DNA of 64,000 nucleotides from Archangium violaceum Cb vi76. GTDB taxonomy: Bacteria; Myxococcota; Myxococcia; Myxococcales; Myxococcaceae. Of this stretch, positions 60,681 to 64,000 are shown piece by piece. The number at the start of each line of letters is the position of its first letter. Position 1 is the first letter of the stretch. Location of the stretch: contig NZ_JPMI01000378.1 in NCBI RefSeq assembly GCF_000733295.1, forward strand, positions 124,001 through 188,000, read 5' to 3'. Position numbers and translations under genes: made by a program. Below the pieces are notes generated by a model. It had not been told where the DNA came from, searched no databases, and saw only the letters and a program-made list of their open reading frames with translations.

Positions 60681-61259
60681 ATGAGACGACTCGGACCCGA
60701 TGACTATCGCGACATGCCCTGGAAGAACGGGGGAGGGGTGACGCGCGAGCTGTGGAAGTTGCCCCATCCGTTCGACCCGGCCCGCTTCCTGGCGCGCGTG
60801 TCGATCGCCACCGTGGGGGCCTCCGGGCCCTTCTCCGTGTTCCCGGGCGTGGATCGGACCTTGATGATCCTCGAGGGCGCGGGGGTGGCGCTGACCATCG
60901 ATGGGACGCGCGAGGTGGTGCTCGACCAGCGCCTGCGGCCGTTCGAGTTTCCGGGCGAGGCGGGAATCCAGTGCCGGCTGCTCGGCGGTCCGGTGCGGGA
61001 CTTCAACCTCATGGTGGACCGGGCGCTGGTCCAGGGCTCGCTCGAGGTGGTGCGACTGGCGCCGGGGGAAACCCGTACGCTCGCGGGCGCTGGGACCGTG
61101 TTGCTCCATGTCCTGGAGGGCCGGGCGACGCTTCCCGGGGAGCCGCTGGCCCGGGACGAGACGCTCTGGCTGGAGGAGCCCGGGCTCCTGATGCTGCGGA
61201 GCGACGAGGGGGCCATCGTGGTGGCCATCCAGTTGGAGCGACGCCCGCTTGCTCCATGA
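60681..61259 (+). CDS. HutD/Ves-family cupin protein
   Basis: 192 residues. The family signature PWKNGGGVTRELW occurs near the N-terminus, followed by a bicupin-type pattern (FSVFPGVDRTLMILEGAGVALTID, FEFPGEAGIQCRLLGGPVRDFNLM). HutD is associated with histidine use in some bacteria and Ves with cold response in E. coli; no biochemical role is established. The start at 60681 has GGAGG about 10 bases upstream and matches the family N-terminus; the frame extends 13 codons further without a better site. It is followed by the MFS gene on the same strand. Confidence 0.85.
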   Translation: MRRLGPDDYRDMPWKNGGGVTRELWKLPHPFDPARFLARVSIATVGASGPFSVFPGVDRTLMILEGAGVALTIDGTREVVLDQRLRPFEFPGEAGIQCRLLGGPVRDFNLMVDRALVQGSLEVVRLAPGETRTLAGAGTVLLHVLEGRATLPGEPLARDETLWLEEPGLLMLRSDEGAIVVAIQLERRPLAP

Positions 61260-61339
61260 GCGTACCTACCGCTCTCCAGTCCTCCTGCTCACGGTGTTGC
61301 TGGCGGGAGGGTGGGGTGTGCGTTAGAGCCGCCCCCAGC

Positions 61340-62623
61340 ATGTCTTCTCCAGCCAGCGCCGCCCCGTCCGTCTTCCGCCACCGTGACTTCCGCCTCTACC
61401 AGCTGGCCCGCCTGTGCGCGGTGCTCGCCGTGCAGATCGAGTCGGTGGCCATCGGCTGGCAGGTGTACGAGCTGACGGGCAGCGCCCTGGCCCTGGGGTA
61501 CACGGGGCTGGCGCAGTTCCTGCCCTTCCTCGCCTTCAGCCTCATTGGTGGACAGGTGGCGGACCGCGTGGACCGGCGCATCATCCTCGCGGTGTGCCAG
61601 GGCGTCATGCTGCTGTGCAGCCTGCTGCTGCTCAGCTTCTCCCTGGGCCACGTCCGGGATGTGCGGTTCGTCTACGGGGTGCTGGTGCTCTTCGGCACCG
61701 CGCGCGCCTTCTACTCGCCCGCGGGTTCCGCCATCACCGCCCACCTGGTGCCCACCGAGGACCTCTCGCGCGCCATCGCCGTCAACTCCACCACCTGGCA
61801 GGTGGCCACCATCGCCGGCCCCGCCGTGGGCGGTTTCCTCTACCAGTGGGTGGGCGCCACCGGCTCCTATGTCGCCTCGGCCTCGCTGTGCGCGCTCACC
61901 GTGGTGTGGATCCTCTCCCTGAAGGTGAGGACGGGCCAGGCCTCCAGCGAGGCGTTCTCCATGTCCACGCTGCTGGCGGGGTTCCGCTTCGTGCGCCGGC
62001 AGCGGCTGTTGCTGGGCAGCATCACGTTGGATCTGTTCGCGGTGCTGCTGGGCGGAGCGGTGGCGCTGCTGCCCATCTACGCGCGGGACGTGCTGCACAC
62101 CGGGCCGTGGGGCCTGGGGCTGTTGCGCGGCGCACCGGCCGCGGGCGCGGCGCTCGTGGCGGTGGTGCTCGCCATGCGTCCGCTGGGAGGCCGGGCCGGG
62201 TGGAAGATGTTCGTCTCGGTGGCTGTTTTCGGCGCGGCCACGCTCGTCTTCGGGGTGAGCCGCTCGCTTCCGCTGTCCGTGCTGGCCCTGGCGGTGGCGG
62301 GGGCCGCGGACATGGTGAGCGTGGTGGTGCGCCACACGCTGGAGCTGATGGCCACGCCGGATGAGATGCGGGGCCGCGTGGGCGCGGTGAACATGATGTG
62401 CGTGGGAGCCTCCAACGAGCTGGGCGAGTTCCGCGCCGGAGCCTTCGCCGAGCACGTGGGCGCGGTGCCCGCGGTGGTGGCGGGCGCGGTGGGGACGCTG
62501 GTGGTGGTGGCGCTGTGGGCCTGGGTCTTCCCCGAGCTGCGGCGGGTGGACCACCTGGAGGAAGCGGCTCGCCAGCCCCTGCCGGAGGATGCCGAGCCCG
62601 AGGCTGTCGGCACGACGTCGTAA
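61340..62623 (+). CDS. MFS transporter, EntS-like exporter group
   Basis: 427 residues with about 12 membrane helices. It begins FRHRDFRLYQLARLCAVLAVQIESVAIGWQVYELTG, and GGQVADRVDRRIIL is the family's cytoplasmic loop 2-3 motif; a similar GRAGWKM stretch occurs at the half-way point. The group includes the enterobactin exporter EntS and many drug exporters. No siderophore genes are nearby, so the substrate is unknown. ATG 61340 starts just before the first helix; the larger frame upstream runs over the HutD gene. No further gene follows for 240 bases. Confidence 0.88.
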   Translation: MSSPASAAPSVFRHRDFRLYQLARLCAVLAVQIESVAIGWQVYELTGSALALGYTGLAQFLPFLAFSLIGGQVADRVDRRIILAVCQGVMLLCSLLLLSFSLGHVRDVRFVYGVLVLFGTARAFYSPAGSAITAHLVPTEDLSRAIAVNSTTWQVATIAGPAVGGFLYQWVGATGSYVASASLCALTVVWILSLKVRTGQASSEAFSMSTLLAGFRFVRRQRLLLGSITLDLFAVLLGGAVALLPIYARDVLHTGPWGLGLLRGAPAAGAALVAVVLAMRPLGGRAGWKMFVSVAVFGAATLVFGVSRSLPLSVLALAVAGAADMVSVVVRHTLELMATPDEMRGRVGAVNMMCVGASNELGEFRAGAFAEHVGAVPAVVAGAVGTLVVVALWAWVFPELRRVDHLEEAARQPLPEDAEPEAVGTTS

Positions 62624-62863
62624 GCCCGCGCACGACCGCCCCGTGTGGCTCGAGCACCGGGTGACGCACGGCTTCGTGAGGGGCGCCTGGGCCTGCTGAC
62701 CCGAGCACGGAGACCCGCGAATCTCCTGAAAGGTAGGGCAGGCGGCCCTACTTGAGAGGTTAGAAGAAGACTGGGCACTGTCAGGGAGTGATGTTACCTT
62801 TCGAGTCGTGGGCGCGAGAGGTTCGGGCTCACGGAACGCCCGGAGGGCGAGGAGGTCGTCTCA

Positions 62864-63298
62864 ATGGCCGAGTCGATGGGTGGTGACGTGTTGGGTCAGG
62901 TGCTGCAGGCCGTCCAGGGCCTGAGCGAGCAGGTGAAGGGGCTGAGCAACCGGATGGACAAGCTGGAAGGCCGGATGGACAAGCTGGAAGGCCGGATGGA
63001 AACGCAGCATGAGTGGCTGCAACGTCTGGGTCTTGAGTTCATGGGCACGCGTGACGAGGTCAAACAGCTTCGTCTGGAGGTCCAGCAGTCCCGTGAGGAG
63101 TTCCAGCAGGCTCATAAGAGCCTGGGCGCGGACGTCCAGGCTGCCCGGACGGAGCTGCAACTCGGAATCCGGCAGATGCATGACCGGATCGACCGCAACA
63201 ATGATGCGGTGCTCCTGATGGTCTCCGGGCTGCAACGGAACACAACGGAGCGTTTCGAGCCCATGGAGCATCGTCTGAAGGCGCTCGAGGTTCGCTGA
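62864..63298 (+). CDS. Small coiled-coil protein
   Basis: 144 residues, predicted to be almost entirely coiled coil with heptads of Leu, Met and Val (QAVQGLSEQVKGLSNRMDKL, EVKQLRLEVQQSREEFQQA, LQLGIRQMHDRIDRNNDAV). It has no signal peptide or membrane segment. The repeat unit RMDKLEG occurs twice in tandem from an exact 21-base duplication at 62951-62992, followed by a third partial copy. A strong GAGGAGGTCGTC site precedes the ATG. It could be a structural or adaptor protein; I do not recognise a family. The 240 bases upstream hold its promoter. Confidence 0.7.
   Translation: MAESMGGDVLGQVLQAVQGLSEQVKGLSNRMDKLEGRMDKLEGRMETQHEWLQRLGLEFMGTRDEVKQLRLEVQQSREEFQQAHKSLGADVQAARTELQLGIRQMHDRIDRNNDAVLLMVSGLQRNTTERFEPMEHRLKALEVR
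62951..62992 (+). repeat. Exact 21-base tandem duplication within the coiled-coil gene
   Basis: Two identical copies of the unit CGGATGGACAAGCTGGAAGG plus C at 62951-62971 and 62972-62992, adding one heptad (RMDKLEG) to the coiled coil. A third, diverging start (CGGATGGAAACG) follows. The phase keeps the heptad pattern, so the duplication changes length without breaking the coil. Confidence 0.85.
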
Positions 63299-63336
63299 CA
63301 CGTCGAGGGCGGCCCGGGCTGGCGTAGAGTCGCGCC

Positions 63337-64000
63337 ATGCCGCCCCGCGCCCCCCTCGTCCACATCCAGGACCACGCCCTGCCCGACGCGGACTTCTCCC
63401 GCCTGTGGCGCAAGGTCCGCGCCCTCGGCACCGAGCGTCTCCGTCAGACCTACCAGACCACCTTCTGGTTCGAGCTCGGCGAGCCCACCAACATCGTCGA
63501 GCAGATCATCCTCACGCTACGTCCACGCGTCCCCCTGCGCCGGGGCCTCGCGGGCGTCGAGTGGTGGTTCTCTCGCATGCGCACCACCGACGTGCAGGTG
63601 GACTTCCACCAGGACCGGGACGAGAAGCTCGCCCTGCGCGGCGGCCCGCTCGTGCACCCCCGCTTCACCTCCCTGCTCTTCATGAACAGTGTCCGCGGCG
63701 GCGCGCTCGCGGTGACGAAGGCCCTGCCCTGCGAGGACAACCCGTCCCTCGCTCCCAACACGGACGCCTTCGATCTGGCGGCGCCCCGGCCCAACCGCTT
63801 CGTCTACTTCCGGGGGGACCTCACCCACGGCGTGCTGGATGCCCACAACCAGATTCCCACCGGGAAACTGCCGGGCACCTCGCGCCTGCGTGTGACGCTG
63901 GTGATGAACTGGTGGAGCCAGCGCCCCACGGACATCCCCACCTTCTCCGAGTCGAAGGTGTACCGCTCGCTCGCGCTCCCCGCGCCCCGGCGGCCTACTT
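63337..64000 (+). CDS. 2-oxoglutarate/Fe(II) oxygenase-like protein (3' end outside window)
   Basis: The frame is open from ATG 63337 to the last base, giving 221 residues without a stop. The jelly-roll oxygenase pattern is visible: HxD in VDFHQDRDE (iron ligands), the distal His in YFRGDLTHGVLDA and the basic residue in LRVTLVMNWW that would hold the 2-oxoglutarate carboxylate. Such enzymes hydroxylate amino acids, peptides or small molecules. Spacing between the motifs is within the usual range. The substrate cannot be inferred, and the C-terminus is unknown because the window ends. Confidence 0.72.
   Translation, partial: MPPRAPLVHIQDHALPDADFSRLWRKVRALGTERLRQTYQTTFWFELGEPTNIVEQIILTLRPRVPLRRGLAGVEWWFSRMRTTDVQVDFHQDRDEKLALRGGPLVHPRFTSLLFMNSVRGGALAVTKALPCEDNPSLAPNTDAFDLAAPRPNRFVYFRGDLTHGVLDAHNQIPTGKLPGTSRLRVTLVMNWWSQRPTDIPTFSESKVYRSLALPAPRRPT

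Noticed and set aside
1..64000. tRNA, rRNA, CRISPR arrays, insertion sequences, prophage
   Set aside because: Looked for T-loop patterns, regularly spaced repeats and transposase motifs; none found by eye.

Overview
The window is one continuous stretch of very GC-rich bacterial chromosome. Codons are strongly biased to G/C in the third position and most genes overlap or abut. The gene content points to a predatory, gliding myxobacterium, most likely the Cystobacter/Archangium/Melittangium side of the Myxococcales. The evidence is a TolQ-TolR-TolR trio matching the gliding motor AglR-AglQ-AglS, many sensor kinases, FHA-domain sigma54 activators, a eukaryote-like Ser/Thr kinase, FHA/SUMF1 proteins and many lipoproteins of unknown role. 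I saw no tRNA, rRNA, CRISPR array, transposase or phage gene.

Layout. 1-2155: end of one histidine kinase gene and a complete GAF/PAS kinase. 2168-2998: a GspE N-terminal-domain protein. 3295-5241: aglRQS-like motor operon, followed by a HAD phosphatase and a small TM2-like protein. 6519-12238: MASE1 hybrid kinase, YqaA-like membrane protein, Lon-substrate-domain protein and NAD+ synthetase. 12336-14224: an AT-richer island with a PIN-GNAT-PUA-like fusion overlapping an ASCH gene. 14374-17207: possible small membrane peptide, an outer-membrane barrel with GGSG repeats, then an FKBP-thioredoxin-HAD operon. 17202-19036: cytochrome c and PQQ-type dehydrogenase lipoproteins. 19438-24258: YfhO-type and GT-C-type membrane proteins in divergent orientation, then a Uma2 nuclease. 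24283-26511: membrane patatin. 26519-31883: a duplicated divergent unit, FHA protein facing FHA-sigma54 activator, twice. 32069-35099: minus-strand housekeeping and unknown genes including panD. 35225-38608: alpha/beta hydrolase plus a NatAB-like ABC exporter.

38695-46953 is the most novel region and reads as a secreted-peptide (RiPP-type) locus. A 43-codon precursor-like gene with a short double-glycine leader lies downstream of a 610-residue protein of no recognisable family. Divergent from them is an operon of an HlyD-type adaptor, an ABC exporter with an intact C39 peptidase, and a second ABC exporter with a long N-terminal extension. This is the NHLM-type export arrangement.

47025-64000: acyl-CoA ligase, a zinc-ribbon SDR lacking the catalytic tyrosine, a TPR/PQQ-propeller operon, DUF2804 protein, Ser/Thr kinase with PEGA-like tail, zinc-ribbon membrane protein, M1 aminopeptidase, HutD-like protein, MFS exporter, coiled-coil protein and the start of a 2-oxoglutarate oxygenase-like gene cut by the window edge.
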